A stretch of 56,745 bases of DNA from Paracoccus fontiphilus (GTDB taxonomy: Bacteria; Pseudomonadota; Alphaproteobacteria; Rhodobacterales; Rhodobacteraceae). The stretch lies in the NCBI RefSeq assembly GCF_017356265.1, contig NZ_JAFNAW010000021.1, forward strand, positions 1 through 56,745, in the 5' to 3' direction. Positions within the stretch are counted from its first letter, which is position 1, and each line of letters begins with the position of its first letter. Positions 19,701 to 29,043 of this stretch are shown piece after piece. The notes under the pieces were generated by a model. It saw nothing but the letters and a program-made list of their open reading frames with translations, ran no database searches and was not told the DNA's origin. The position numbers and the translations under genes are program-made.

Positions 19701-20029
19701 TCTTCCTGACGCTGGAGGACGAGACCGGCGTGTCGAACGTCGTCGTCTGGAAGCGCGTCTTTCACCGCTTCCGCCGCGCCGTGATGGGCGGGCGCTTGCT
19801 GCGCGTGACCGGGCCCCTGCAGCGCGAAGGCATCGTCACCCACCTGATCGCCGAGCATATCGAGGATCTGTCCCGCAAGCTGTCCGAACTGGGCCATCCG
19901 CTGGACGGAATGATTGGCGCGCGCCACGCGCCTGCCGACGACGCGCCCCGACTGGATCATGGCGCACCCGGCGCGCAGCATCCGCGCGAACAGGCCAGGC
20001 GGCTTTTTCCCAGCCGCGATTTCCATTGA
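16697..20029 (+). CDS. dnaE2: Error-prone DNA polymerase DnaE2 (ImuC)
   Basis: 1110 residues, a C-family polymerase. N-terminal PHP domain (AELGVMTNFTFLTGASHPEE, AIAITDRNSLAGVVRA), palm with PDIDVDFEHERREEV near residue 416, GRGSAANS, HLSQHVGGFVIT, KILKVDVLSLGMLT, GVFQVESRAQM, VRPGPIQGGMVRPY, PLFQEQALQIA, and FADYGFPESHAAAFA. A helix-hairpin region and a C-terminal OB fold (TTVCGLVITRQRPGTASGVI) follow. It performs mutagenic lesion bypass with ImuB. GTG start coupled to the imuB stop. About 30 residues between the first two PHP blocks (IRSTTQIDNCSRQEIGQPQD) form an insert that I recall in Rhodobacteraceae relatives. From about 17590 to 19000 the codon use drops sharply in GC at third positions compared with both flanks, suggesting gene conversion or recombination within the gene. 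Confidence 0.95.
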   Translation: MTDPAPPAPRYAELGVMTNFTFLTGASHPEELVLRAAELGLEAIAITDRNSLAGVVRAWSALRDLAAEAKKSLRIRSTTQIDNCSRQEIGQPQDLPRGPLPRLPRLIVGARLVLADCPVDWLALPTDKPAYHRLSRLLTLGKRRAAKGRCDLRLADLADGCGGIILIALPPADLSQALAPLHALRRCFPGDVFLGAVPRYDGTDQDWFDACAGLAQRASAPMVAVGDVLMHRAARRPLADVLTCLREGITIDAIGTRALPNAERRLKPASDMARLFHRHPAAIRRTVEIAARCGFDLGELSYDYPHEITDGEPPQQRLERLTRDGLAQRNKGTVSQKHGDILEKELGVVAELGYAPYFLTVHDIVTKARSLGILCQGRGSAANSIICWALGVTDVHPDKIGMVFERFLSRHRGEPPDIDVDFEHERREEVVQWIYRKYSRHRAGLCATVIHFRTRNAIREVGKAMGLSQDVIATLSGMVWGISNKGIKEDHLRSLGLDPDDDRIAQTLALIREIIGFPRHLSQHVGGFVITQGRLDELCPIENAAMEDRTYIEWDKDDIDALKILKVDVLSLGMLTCIRKAFDLLRQHEEEDYTLATVPGEDATTFDMLCRADAIGVFQVESRAQMNFLPRMKPREFYDLVIEVAIVRPGPIQGGMVRPYIQRRLGLEEPEPFGPALEAITRRTLGVPLFQEQALQIAQVGAGYSAEDADKLRRSLASFRRMGTIDQHRETFVAGMLNNGYDREVAERCFSQIEGFADYGFPESHAAAFAMLTYVSAWLKCHHPAVFACALLNSQPMGFYAPAQIVRDVRDHGIEVRPVCVNRSIWDNTLERRSDGALALRLGFRQIKGLRQADALAITRDRGNGYPDPENLWLRAGLAPATLERLAEADAFAGMGLTRRDALWAIRAIRAPAPLPLFADPLDGEGLREPVVDLPAMHLGEEVVEDYVSTRLTLRAHPMELLRPTIPGLTPHAELVRAPLRRTTVCGLVITRQRPGTASGVIFLTLEDETGVSNVVVWKRVFHRFRRAVMGGRLLRVTGPLQREGIVTHLIAEHIEDLSRKLSELGHPLDGMIGARHAPADDAPRLDHGAPGAQHPREQARRLFPSRDFH

Positions 20030-20032
20030 CGG

Positions 20033-20063
20033 AAAAAGCCCCGCCATGCGGTGATGGCGGGGC
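20033..20063 (-). terminator. Terminator of ccrM (minus strand), between dnaE2 and ccrM
   Basis: GCCCCGCCAT-6 nt-ATGGCGGGGC is a perfect 10-bp stem (20038-20063). On the minus strand it is followed by TTTTT, so it fits transcription coming out of ccrM. It may also serve dnaE2, though with no T-run on that side. Confidence 0.8.
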
Positions 20064-20117
20064 AAGTCGGTTCCCCCATTCGGCGGCAGCCGGGGGAACG
20101 TGGCGAACCTGTGAGGA

Positions 20118-21339
<1,222 letters not shown>

Positions 21340-21341
<2 letters not shown>

Positions 21342-21972
21342 AAGGGCTTGGTTGCAGGGCTTTACACAAGATGTTGTGGACGGGCTCGAACGAACGCCTA
21401 TGATAGGGGGTAATCCCCAAATCTAGCAGGGCCTGCTTGTGGGCGGGCGTCGCGTAACCGGCATTGGCTTCCCAGCCGTATCCGGGATGTTGTTGCGCCA
21501 AATCCACCATCAGCCGGTCGCGCGCCACCTTGGCCAGAATGGAAGCCGCAGCAATCGTCACGCAGCGCGCGTCGCCCTTAACGATGGCCTCGCCGGGGCA
21601 GGACAGGTCGCGGGGGATGCGGTTGCCATCGACCAGGACATGGCACGGCCTGGTGCCCAGGCCCTTCACGGCCAGGCACATCGCCAGGTGCGAGGCGTGG
21701 TAGATGTTCAGGCGGTCGATGTCGGCGACCCCGACATGGATGATGCAGTGGTCGCAGTTCGCGGCCAGCCATTCGGCCAGGGCTTCGCGCCGTTTCACTG
21801 TCAGCTTCTTTGAATCGTTCAGCCCGTCAGGGATGTTGCCGGGGTCCAGCACCACGGCGGCGGCGGTGACGGGACCGGCCAGGGGGCCGCGCCCGACCTC
21901 GTCCACGCCCGCGACGCGGCGGGCGCCACGGGCCAGGGCAGCCAGTTCGACGCTGAAATCAGGCAGAATCAT
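21340..21972 (-). CDS. rnhB: Ribonuclease HII
   Basis: 210 residues. RNase HII cuts RNA in RNA/DNA hybrids, including single ribonucleotides in DNA. The active-site acidic residues are in VAGVDEVGRGPLAGPV (D-E), HVLVDGNRIP and CVTIAAASILAKVARD; LNDSKKLT is also typical. The start overlaps the allA stop by 4 bp (ATGA type). Confidence 0.96.
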
Positions 21973-22448
21973 GCGGTGATGGTTACAGGGTCGATGGCGA
22001 CCTCTTCAAGGTTCACGCCCTCGCCCTCCCGGTCCACGACCAGGAAATCGGCGGGCCGGTCCAGCGGCGTCAGCACGCCGTGCCAGACGCCCGCGCGCAG
22101 GTTCACGCCCGTGCCCGCAGGCACCAGGAAGGCGCGCGGCGTCCCCGGCCTGCCGCCCGCGTCAGGCGCCACGACCGACAGCCAAGCGTCCGGTCCCAAC
22201 GGCATGAAGGCCTGGCTGCCCAGGGGATGGCGTTCCAGCAGCGTGCAGGCGTAAGGCAGGCTGATGGCCTGGGACCGGAAGATCGAGATGATCGCCTCGC
22301 CCCCCGCCCGCTCCACGGTGGCAAGCGCATGGTGGCGTTCGCAGCGGCCCGCGTTGATCATGCGGTCGGGCGTGGCGCGCGGGGTCAGAATGTCGCCGAA
22401 GGGCGCAAAGGCTTCGGGGGTGATGGGTTCGATGCGGATGGTGGTCAT
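21969..22448 (-). CDS. allA: Ureidoglycolate lyase
   Basis: A 159-residue cupin-fold enzyme of purine degradation that splits ureidoglycolate into glyoxylate and urea. Family blocks are EAFAPFGDIL, RMINAGRCERHHAL, ISIFRSQ, LERHPLGSQAFMPLG, NLRAGVWHGVLTPLD and FLVVDREGEGVNLEE. No other allantoin or urate genes are present in the window, so the rest of the pathway must be elsewhere. Translationally coupled to rnhB. Confidence 0.92.
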   Translation of the reverse strand: MTTIRIEPITPEAFAPFGDILTPRATPDRMINAGRCERHHALATVERAGGEAIISIFRSQAISLPYACTLLERHPLGSQAFMPLGPDAWLSVVAPDAGGRPGTPRAFLVPAGTGVNLRAGVWHGVLTPLDRPADFLVVDREGEGVNLEEVAIDPVTITA

Positions 22449-22469
22449 GGATTCCTCCTGCCGCCTGCC

Positions 22470-24176
22470 TTAGCCTGCCGCCGCCAGCCCGTCGAGGATG
22501 CGGGCCATGATCGCGCGGCGGGTGGCGGGCTTGCGCAGCGCCGCGGCCTCGGCCCGTGCGGCGGCGGCCATGGCCTTGCAGGCTTGGGGATTTTCGCGTG
22601 CCCAGGCCAGCTTTTCGGCGATGTCGCCGCAATAGCGCTGCAACGGGATATAGTGTTTCCACGGCTGGAAGCGGTCGGAATAGAACACCTCCCAGCCGTC
22701 CTCCTCCTTCAGCAGCACGGATTGGCCGTCGATCGCCCCGATGAAGTTCGAGCCGTGGTCATAGCCCGTCAGGCACAGCTGATACCGGAAGCGGTGAAAG
22801 AACGCGCGGTCCCGGCGCGGCGTGCAATAGGGCGCCAGAAGCGGATCGCTTGCGAACTGGCGATAACCCCAGGCCATCACCACGCCCAGGTCGAAATCGG
22901 GATGCCCCCACCAGCGCCGCACGAAGGCCAGCCGGTTGGTATTGCACAACCGGTCCCAAGCCGCCTGCCGCAGGGCCGGATCGTCGCCCGCCTGGGCCAA
23001 GTCGCGCAGGATGACATGCGAGGCCGGGCCGGGCCTGACGCCGTCGCGCATCTCGCTGCCCGAGATCATGCCGCGCCAGACCACCTGGTCCAGCTTGTCC
23101 TCCCACGGGATCGGATCGGGCGCGGCACCGGGGTCGAAGCCCGGCAAGCCGATGTCGTGCTGGCCCGGCAAGGGCCACAGCACGGCGTTGCGCGCGCCTG
23201 CCCGGCGGTTGTGGCACAGCACGGGTGCCGACAACGGATCGCCCTGCGGCGAGCCGAACCAGCGCGAATCCTCCATGTCGATGCGCAGCGGCATGGGGCG
23301 GCCCAGGCGCAGGGCATCGTTGATCACCCCCTCGGCCCGGATCAGCTTGAAATGCCGCTCCGGGGCCGAGACTGCCCCCTGGCCGGGAAGGACCGTCATG
23401 CGCCGCACCCCGCCCTTGCGGTCGGTCACGCGGGTGCCGCCGTCCCAGTCGGAAGAATACTCCGAATGCCCGCCGCCCTGCCCTGCGTCGGGGTCGATAC
23501 CGCGCAGGCAGAAGGTTGCCACCTGGTCCGCATAGGCTTCATCGAGTTGTTCGGCGGGTGGCCTGTCCAGCAGCCGGGAAAGATCCGGGGCCTTGCCCTC
23601 TGCTTCGGGAAACCAGCCTTGCTGCCAGCCGGGGTCGGGCAGCGGCAGCACGGGGTGCAGCCGCGCCGCGACATCGGACGGCGTTTCGCGGTCCAGATCG
23701 ACCCGGATCAGGCGGGGATCGTCGCCGAAAAAGGCGTCCACGGCGGCCAGATGGGCGTGCCAGTCGGCTTCCCACAGGTCGGGCAGGTCGGCGGTGTCGC
23801 AGCCGCGATGATGGGCATGGCAGGCTGCCGCAGCCCCCCCGTCGCGGGTCAGGCGGTCCAAGATCCAGTCTTCGGGTCGCCGCACGGTCAGGATGAAGCG
23901 CGCCTGCGGGAAACGCTGGGCCAGCCAGCCGAAACGGCGCCATGCCTCAAGCGGGGGGCGCCAATGCGGGATGTTGCGGTAAAGGCCCGAGAACAGCACC
24001 GTTCCCGGCCAGTGGCGCAGGGCATCGCCGCCGCTGGCTATGGAAAACAGGATATCCTCGGCCAGCCGCCCGGCGTCGTGGCAGACGGCGGCATGGCCGT
24101 TGCGGCGGAACAGCCGCGCCAGCCGCCTCTCGCCGCACCAGTCGGGGCTGATGTGGAAGAACAGCGGCGCGTCCAT
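22470..24176 (-). CDS. Fusion of sulfotransferase-like domain and GT90 (CAP10-like) glycosyltransferase domain
   Basis: 568 residues, probably two-domain. The N-terminal part (about 1-200) resembles a P-loop sulfotransferase: LFFHISPDWCGERRLARLF at the start, and the ARFILTVRRPEDWILDRL block that in sulfotransferases binds the PAPS 3'-phosphate. The C-terminal part (about 270-560) resembles GT90/CAP10 glycosyltransferases: WEDKLDQVVWRGMISG, CNTNRLAFVRRWW, RYQLCLTGYDHGSNFIGAID, SVLLKEEDGWEVFYSD and QPWKHYIPLQRYCGDI. GT90 enzymes transfer glucose or xylose, often to protein or capsule. The start at 24176 overlaps the upstream MFS gene stop by one base (TGATG), so the two are coupled. The exact reaction is unknown; the sulfotransferase call is weaker than the GT90 call. 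Confidence 0.75.
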   Translation of the reverse strand: MDAPLFFHISPDWCGERRLARLFRRNGHAAVCHDAGRLAEDILFSIASGGDALRHWPGTVLFSGLYRNIPHWRPPLEAWRRFGWLAQRFPQARFILTVRRPEDWILDRLTRDGGAAAACHAHHRGCDTADLPDLWEADWHAHLAAVDAFFGDDPRLIRVDLDRETPSDVAARLHPVLPLPDPGWQQGWFPEAEGKAPDLSRLLDRPPAEQLDEAYADQVATFCLRGIDPDAGQGGGHSEYSSDWDGGTRVTDRKGGVRRMTVLPGQGAVSAPERHFKLIRAEGVINDALRLGRPMPLRIDMEDSRWFGSPQGDPLSAPVLCHNRRAGARNAVLWPLPGQHDIGLPGFDPGAAPDPIPWEDKLDQVVWRGMISGSEMRDGVRPGPASHVILRDLAQAGDDPALRQAAWDRLCNTNRLAFVRRWWGHPDFDLGVVMAWGYRQFASDPLLAPYCTPRRDRAFFHRFRYQLCLTGYDHGSNFIGAIDGQSVLLKEEDGWEVFYSDRFQPWKHYIPLQRYCGDIAEKLAWARENPQACKAMAAAARAEAAALRKPATRRAIMARILDGLAAAG

Positions 24177-25378
24177 CAGCCGCCGATCAGCCGTCCCGGC
24201 CTGGGCAGGAAGATCGTGAGAAGGCCCAGGATCGGCAGGAACGAGCAGAGGACGAACACCCGCTCGATCCCCTGCGCGTCGGCCAGGACGCCCAGGGCGG
24301 CGGCGGCGATGCCCCCCATGCCGAAGCTGAAGCCGAAGAACAGGCCCGCGATTGTGCCGGTGCGGCCCGGCACCAGTTCCTGCGCAAAGACCACGATGGC
24401 CGGGAAGGCGGATGCCAGGATCAGCCCGATGATGATGGCCAGCACCCCCGTCGCAGCCAGCCCGACATGCGGCAGCAGCAGCGTGAAGGGCAGCACGCCC
24501 AGGATGGAGAACCAGATCACCCGCAGCGGACCGATCCGGTCGCCCACGATGCCGCCCAGGATCACGCCCGCCGCCATGCCGCCCAGGAACAGGAACAGCA
24601 TGATCTGCGCGCCTTGCGGGCCCAGGCCGAACTTCTCGATGGTGAAGAAGGTGAAATAGCTGCTCATCGAGGCGGTGTAGATGTTCTTCGTGAAGGTCAG
24701 GATCGCCAGCACGGCGATGGCCCGGATCACGACCGCGCGGGGCAGGCGCAGCGCGGTGTCGGGCTTTGCGGTGGCGGCGCGGCGTCGCCCCTCGGCCCAT
24801 TGCCCCACATGCCACAGAAGCGCCCCGCCCAGGGCCGCTGCCACGGCGAACCAGGCCACCGCCGGGCGGCCCAAGGGCACGACGATGAAGGCCGCCAGCA
24901 GCGGACCCAGCGACTGCCCGAAATTGCCGCCCATCTGGAACAGCGACTGCGCCGTCCCGAAGCGCCCGCCGGAAGCCAGCCGCGCCACGCGCGAGCTTTC
25001 GGGATGGAACACCGCCGAGCCGACCCCGATCAGCATCGCCCCCGCCAAGAGCATCCCGTAGTGATGCGCAAAGGCCAGCAGCAGCACCCCGCAGAAGGTC
25101 GAGGCCATGCCGAAGGGCAGCGACCGGGGCTGCGGGTGCCTGTCCGTGGCCATCCCGATCAGCGGTTGCAGCAGGGACGCGGTGACCTGGAACGCGAAGG
25201 TCATCACCCCGATCTGCGCATAGGTCAGATCGAACTCGACCCGCAGCAGCGGATAGATTGCCGCCAGCATCGACTGCATCACGTCGTTGATGGTGTGGCA
25301 CAGGCTGATCGCGGTCAGGATGCCCCAGGCAGTCCCGGTGGCGGCCATCGTGCCGGTTGTCGTGGCGTCAGCGCGCAT
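24176..25378 (-). CDS. fsr: MFS transporter, fosmidomycin resistance (Fsr) type
   Basis: 400 residues with about 12 hydrophobic segments. The Fsr signature regions are well conserved: SLCHTINDVMQSMLAAIYPL, the block LTYAQIGVMTFAFQVTASLL followed by QPLIG, GVGSAVFHPESSRVARLASG and AQSLFQMGGNFGQSLGPLLA. E. coli Fsr exports fosmidomycin; the natural substrate in other bacteria is not known. The start may be the second methionine (MAATGTAWG). The gene is the first of a two-gene unit with the sulfotransferase/GT90 fusion. Confidence 0.88.
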   Translation of the reverse strand: MRADATTTGTMAATGTAWGILTAISLCHTINDVMQSMLAAIYPLLRVEFDLTYAQIGVMTFAFQVTASLLQPLIGMATDRHPQPRSLPFGMASTFCGVLLLAFAHHYGMLLAGAMLIGVGSAVFHPESSRVARLASGGRFGTAQSLFQMGGNFGQSLGPLLAAFIVVPLGRPAVAWFAVAAALGGALLWHVGQWAEGRRRAATAKPDTALRLPRAVVIRAIAVLAILTFTKNIYTASMSSYFTFFTIEKFGLGPQGAQIMLFLFLGGMAAGVILGGIVGDRIGPLRVIWFSILGVLPFTLLLPHVGLAATGVLAIIIGLILASAFPAIVVFAQELVPGRTGTIAGLFFGFSFGMGGIAAAALGVLADAQGIERVFVLCSFLPILGLLTIFLPRPGRLIGG

Positions 25379-25558
25379 GTGTCCTCCGCTCTCACCTGCA
25401 GATCATGCAATAGCAGCCGCATGGCGTGGCGCAAGCGCCGACTGCCGCCGATCGCCGCCCGATTTGGGCAAGCCTTTGCCGATCCGGGGCCTTGTCGTTT
25501 TGGACAGCTTCCCTTCGCGTCATCCTTTTCCGACACTGCGAAGGTTCCATGGTTCAAG

Positions 25559-25571
25559 TTTTACAGTAAAA
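25559..25571. promoter_or_regulatory. Palindrome upstream of the GntR-family gene, candidate operator
   Basis: TTTTAC-A-GTAAAA is a perfect 13-bp palindrome 72 bp upstream of the regulator start, in an A/T-rich patch inside a GC-rich genome. GntR/HutC-type regulators often control their own gene through such short palindromes. The rest of the 265-bp gap between fsr and this regulator gene shows no gene I can support. Confidence 0.4.
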
Positions 25572-25643
25572 AAAATGGCAAAAATACCCGGCAACCTTGT
25601 CCGGTCCCTGCGCGCGTCGGGCGCGGCGGGGGGCGGAAGGCGC

Positions 25644-26330
25644 ATGAATACCTGGCAATCGGTCCGCGCCGATGTGCTTGAACGGATCAGAAGCCGTGAA
25701 TGGCCCCCCGGCGAATTGATTCCCACCGAACAGGAGCTTGCGGCAAGCCTCGGCTGCGCGCGCGCCACCGTGAACAGGGCCCTGCGCGAACTGGCCGACA
25801 GCGGCATCATCGAGCGCCGCCGCAAGGTGGGCACGCGGGTTGCCGCCACCTCGGCCCGGCGCACGACCCTGGACATGCCCGCGATCCGCACCGAGATCGA
25901 GGCGATGGGCGCGACCTGCGCCTATACGCTGGACAGCTTCGCCATGCGCCTGCCCAGCCCGGCCGCCGCGCGCGCGCTCCAGGTCTCGGCGGGCGAGGAG
26001 CTGTTGCTTGTCGAGGCGACCTATACCGCCGACGGAAAGCCGCATTGCTGCGAGGCGGTCTGGCTGAACATGCGTGCCCTGCCCCCCCTGAGCCGCCAGG
26101 ACGTGGAGCATCAGTCCGCGCTTGAATGGCTTGCAGGCCGGGTTGCCCTGACGCATGGCCGGTTCTCGATCCTGGCGGATACCGCCCGGGGCGAGTTCGC
26201 GCGCAACCTCGGCATCGCCGAGGGCAGCCCGGCCCTGACGATCGAGCGCACGAACTGGACCGACAGCACGCCCGTTTCCTTTGCGCGGCAGTTCTATCCG
26301 CCCCAGCATCGCCTGGTCTCCGAGGACTGA
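25644..26330 (+). CDS. GntR-family transcriptional regulator, HutC subfamily
   Basis: 228 residues. The N-terminal winged helix (about 1-70) is complete: WQSVRADVLERIRSREWPPG, LIPTEQELAASLGCARATVN and RALRELADSGIIERRRKVGT. The C-terminal UTRA effector domain (about 80-225) follows, ending SFARQFYPPQHRLVSED. The sequence ELAASLGCARATVNRALREL is close to histidine-utilisation repressors, but no hut genes are near. The ATG at 25644 follows GGAAGG by 3 bp and gives the usual start for the family. It converges on a TRAP transporter permease gene, with one stop ending where the other begins; the effector is unknown. Confidence 0.88.
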   Translation: MNTWQSVRADVLERIRSREWPPGELIPTEQELAASLGCARATVNRALRELADSGIIERRRKVGTRVAATSARRTTLDMPAIRTEIEAMGATCAYTLDSFAMRLPSPAAARALQVSAGEELLLVEATYTADGKPHCCEAVWLNMRALPPLSRQDVEHQSALEWLAGRVALTHGRFSILADTARGEFARNLGIAEGSPALTIERTNWTDSTPVSFARQFYPPQHRLVSED

Positions 26331-27611
26331 TCAGCCCGCGATAGCCAGCGCCAGCCCCGGAAACAGGACAAGCGCGGCAAGGACCAGAAGGTCCGGGAAC
26401 AGGAACCGCTCGACCCCCGCGAATGTCGTCCTTGCCGGGACGGCACGAATCGCCTTGTCGATGACGATGACGACAAGCCCCGCGGGCGGCAGGATCATCG
26501 CGACCTCTGCCAGCTTGGCCAGGACGATGCCGGCCCAGACCGGGCCAAGCCCATGGGCGCCCGCCAAGGCCATCGCGAAAGGCAGGGCTAGGACCAGCAT
26601 CGCCAGCGGCTCGACCAGCAGCCCCAGGACGGCGCAGCCCAGGCCCAGCAGCAGGACGGCAACCGGGCGGGGGATGCCCGCCGCCCCGTCCGCCAGCATC
26701 GCCGGAATGCCGGCGACATCAAGGAATGTCAGGAACAGCCGCGCCGCGAACAGGATCAGCAGGATCGAAACCGCCTGCCGCAGGCTTTCGCGCAGGGCGA
26801 GCCACAGCGTCCCGGCGGTCAGCCGCTGCTGGATGACGCCGAAGGCCAGCGTCGCGGCCAGGCAGATCGCCACGGCCCCGGGCGCCGTCACCAAGCCGAA
26901 GAAGATGCCGCCGACCAGGATCGCGAACAGGACCGGGGCGGGCCAGACCGCGCGCAGGGCCGCGCCCGCCGCGATGGCCAGCGGCTGCGGCAGGGGCGCG
27001 GCCTCGGCGTCGTGCCGGACCCACCACAGCACGACGGCGGCCATTCCCGCCAGCGACAGCACGGCGGCCGGCAGGCCCGCCAGGAACATGGCGCCGACCG
27101 GCGTGCCCGACAACAGCCCCCAGGCGATCAGCAGCATGGACGGCGGCAGCAGCGCCCCCAGCGTGCTGCCCATGGCGACCGAGGCGCCCGCGAGGCGCGG
27201 ATCGTAGCCCGCCCCCAGCATCGCCGGCATGGCGATCCGCGACATGGTGGCCGCGCAGCCGACCGACGACCCCGAGGTCGCGGCGAAACCGGCGCAGCCC
27301 AGGATCGCGGCCATGGCAAGCCCGCCGCGCCGCCGCTGCAGGATCACCGCCGACGCATCATGCACGCGGGTGGCGAAACCCGCGTAAAAGGCCGCATTCC
27401 CCAGCATCAGGACCAGCGGCACCAGCAGAAGGTCGGGCGTCCGCAGCAGGCCCGCCAGCGGACCCCAGGCGCTGTCCAGCGCCCCCGCCCAGGCCAGCCC
27501 GGCCGCCCCCGCCAGCAGCAAGGACAGCGCGACAGGCATGTGCAGGGCGGTCAGCAGCACCACCGCGGCCATGGCGGCAAGGCCGGCCGTTCCCATTCCC
27601 TCGCTCGTCAC
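26331..27611 (-). CDS. TRAP transporter large permease subunit (DctM family)
   Basis: 426 residues, with some 11-12 hydrophobic segments and the TRAP large subunit blocks: HMPVALSLLLAGAAGLAWAG, GCAGFAATSGSSVGCAATMS, MGSTLGALLPPSMLLIAWGL, ILFAARLFLTFLDVAGIPAM and AEVAMILPPAGLVVIVI. It would be the channel-forming part of a binding-protein-dependent, Na+-driven importer for organic acids. The small membrane subunit and the periplasmic binding protein usually lie beside it but are absent here. The GTG at 27611 is preferred because GGAGG lies 4 bp upstream; ATG at 27596 is the alternative. Confidence 0.85.
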   Translation of the reverse strand: MTSEGMGTAGLAAMAAVVLLTALHMPVALSLLLAGAAGLAWAGALDSAWGPLAGLLRTPDLLLVPLVLMLGNAAFYAGFATRVHDASAVILQRRRGGLAMAAILGCAGFAATSGSSVGCAATMSRIAMPAMLGAGYDPRLAGASVAMGSTLGALLPPSMLLIAWGLLSGTPVGAMFLAGLPAAVLSLAGMAAVVLWWVRHDAEAAPLPQPLAIAAGAALRAVWPAPVLFAILVGGIFFGLVTAPGAVAICLAATLAFGVIQQRLTAGTLWLALRESLRQAVSILLILFAARLFLTFLDVAGIPAMLADGAAGIPRPVAVLLLGLGCAVLGLLVEPLAMLVLALPFAMALAGAHGLGPVWAGIVLAKLAEVAMILPPAGLVVIVIDKAIRAVPARTTFAGVERFLFPDLLVLAALVLFPGLALAIAG

Positions 27612-27756
27612 CCTGCCTCCGGATCGCTGTCCCCGCGGCACGCTAGGCCGGGGCGGCGGCGAACTCAAACGGGAATTGACCGAAATGTGACCGCCGGTCT
27701 ATCTGGCGGTTTCGCGCAAGACCCCCGATGCTGCGACCATCCCGACGGAGACCACG

Positions 27757-29043
27757 ATGCCGCGCCTTTCGATCCCTCTGCCGCTTGCCCTGGTGCTGGC
27801 GTCGCTTTGTGCCCTGCCCGCCGCGGCCCAGACCGACAAGCCGTTCCTGGCGGCCGATGTCGAGGCGGCAAGCTATAACGGCGGCGACCTGCCCCCGGGG
27901 CGGTCGGCCCTGACGACCAAGGTGCAGGTGCTGCTGGATCGGTCGGGCATCTCTCCGGGCGTGATCGACGGCTTCAAGGGCGGCATGAGCCAGAGCGCGA
28001 TCATGGCCTTCGAACGCCGGTCGGGCCTGCCCATCGACGGGGTGATGGACCCGCATGTCTGGAACCTGCTGCAATCCTTCGCGGCGCAGCCCGCCACCCA
28101 GGACTACACCATCACGGCCGAGGACGCGCAGGGACTGGCGGAGGCGATCCCCACCGACTACGCCGAAAAGGCGCAGATGCCGGCCATGGCCCATACCAGC
28201 GTCGCCGAACGCCTGGGCGAGCGCTTCCACATGGACGAGAAGTTCATCGCCTTCCTGAACCCCGGCGTCGATCTCGTACCCGGCGCCACGATCAAGGTCA
28301 TCAATCCCGGTGCCCGGATGCGCGGCACGGTGGCGCGCATCCTGGTGGACGTGAACACGCGCCGGGTGGCGGGCTTCGACGCGAAGGGCAAGCTGCTGGT
28401 GGACTTTCCCGCGACGATCGGGTCGTCGGCCACGCCCTCGCCCTCGGGCAGCCACCATGTGGCGACGGTCGCGCTGAACCCGAACTATACCTATGACCCG
28501 AAGAAGAACTTCCAGCAGGGCGACAACGACAAGGTGCTGGTGGTGCCGCCCGGTCCGAACGCGCCCGTGGGGACCGTCTGGATCGGGCTGTCCAAGCCGA
28601 CCTACGGCATCCACGGCACGCCCACGCCCTCGCAACTGTTCCGCAACCAGTCGATGGGCTGCGTGCGGCTGACCAACTGGGATGCCGAGGAACTGGCCCA
28701 CATGGTCCGCGCCAACACCACCGCGGTCGAATTCCTGCCCCAGGGCGTGACCATCGCCCAAGCCACCGGCGCCGCGCCGGCGGAAACCCCGCCCGCCGAG
28801 CCTCTGGAGCCGCTGGAAACGGTCGTCCCGGCGGCCGCGGACCCCAGCCCCGCCGCCCCGGACGGGCAGCTTGGCTATCCGGACCCGCTGGCCGCAAAGC
28901 GCGCCCCGGCCGAGCCGGTCTACGAGAATACCTCGGAAGAGGATGCCGACGCGCAGGTCGCGCCGGCCGATCCGCTGACCGATGCGCTGACGGGCGCCCT
29001 GCCCGACGGCTTCGTCGTGCCCCCGGTGGCCGAGCAGCCATGA
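27757..29043 (+). CDS. L,D-transpeptidase (YkuD) with peptidoglycan-binding domain
   Basis: 428 residues. A signal peptide (MPRLSIPLPLALVLASLCAL, then PAAAQ) is followed by a PG_binding_1 domain at about 45-110 (QVLLDRSGISPGVIDGFKGG). A LysM-like segment follows at about 145-185 (VAERLGERFHMDEKFIAFLN) and the YkuD catalytic domain at about 190-330. The active site is HGTPTPSQLF...SMGCVRLTNWD, with His near residue 286 and Cys near 304. The C-terminal 100 residues are Pro/Ala/Glu-rich and look disordered. Such enzymes form 3-3 crosslinks in peptidoglycan or attach proteins to it. The stop overlaps the start of the next gene (ATGA). Confidence 0.92.
   Translation: MPRLSIPLPLALVLASLCALPAAAQTDKPFLAADVEAASYNGGDLPPGRSALTTKVQVLLDRSGISPGVIDGFKGGMSQSAIMAFERRSGLPIDGVMDPHVWNLLQSFAAQPATQDYTITAEDAQGLAEAIPTDYAEKAQMPAMAHTSVAERLGERFHMDEKFIAFLNPGVDLVPGATIKVINPGARMRGTVARILVDVNTRRVAGFDAKGKLLVDFPATIGSSATPSPSGSHHVATVALNPNYTYDPKKNFQQGDNDKVLVVPPGPNAPVGTVWIGLSKPTYGIHGTPTPSQLFRNQSMGCVRLTNWDAEELAHMVRANTTAVEFLPQGVTIAQATGAAPAETPPAEPLEPLETVVPAAADPSPAAPDGQLGYPDPLAAKRAPAEPVYENTSEEDADAQVAPADPLTDALTGALPDGFVVPPVAEQP

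Noticed and set aside
22470..25301. A continuous minus-strand frame spanning the MFS gene and the sulfotransferase/GT90 gene
   Set aside because: The first part is an out-of-frame reading of the MFS gene; the real protein starts at 24176 with a TGATG junction.
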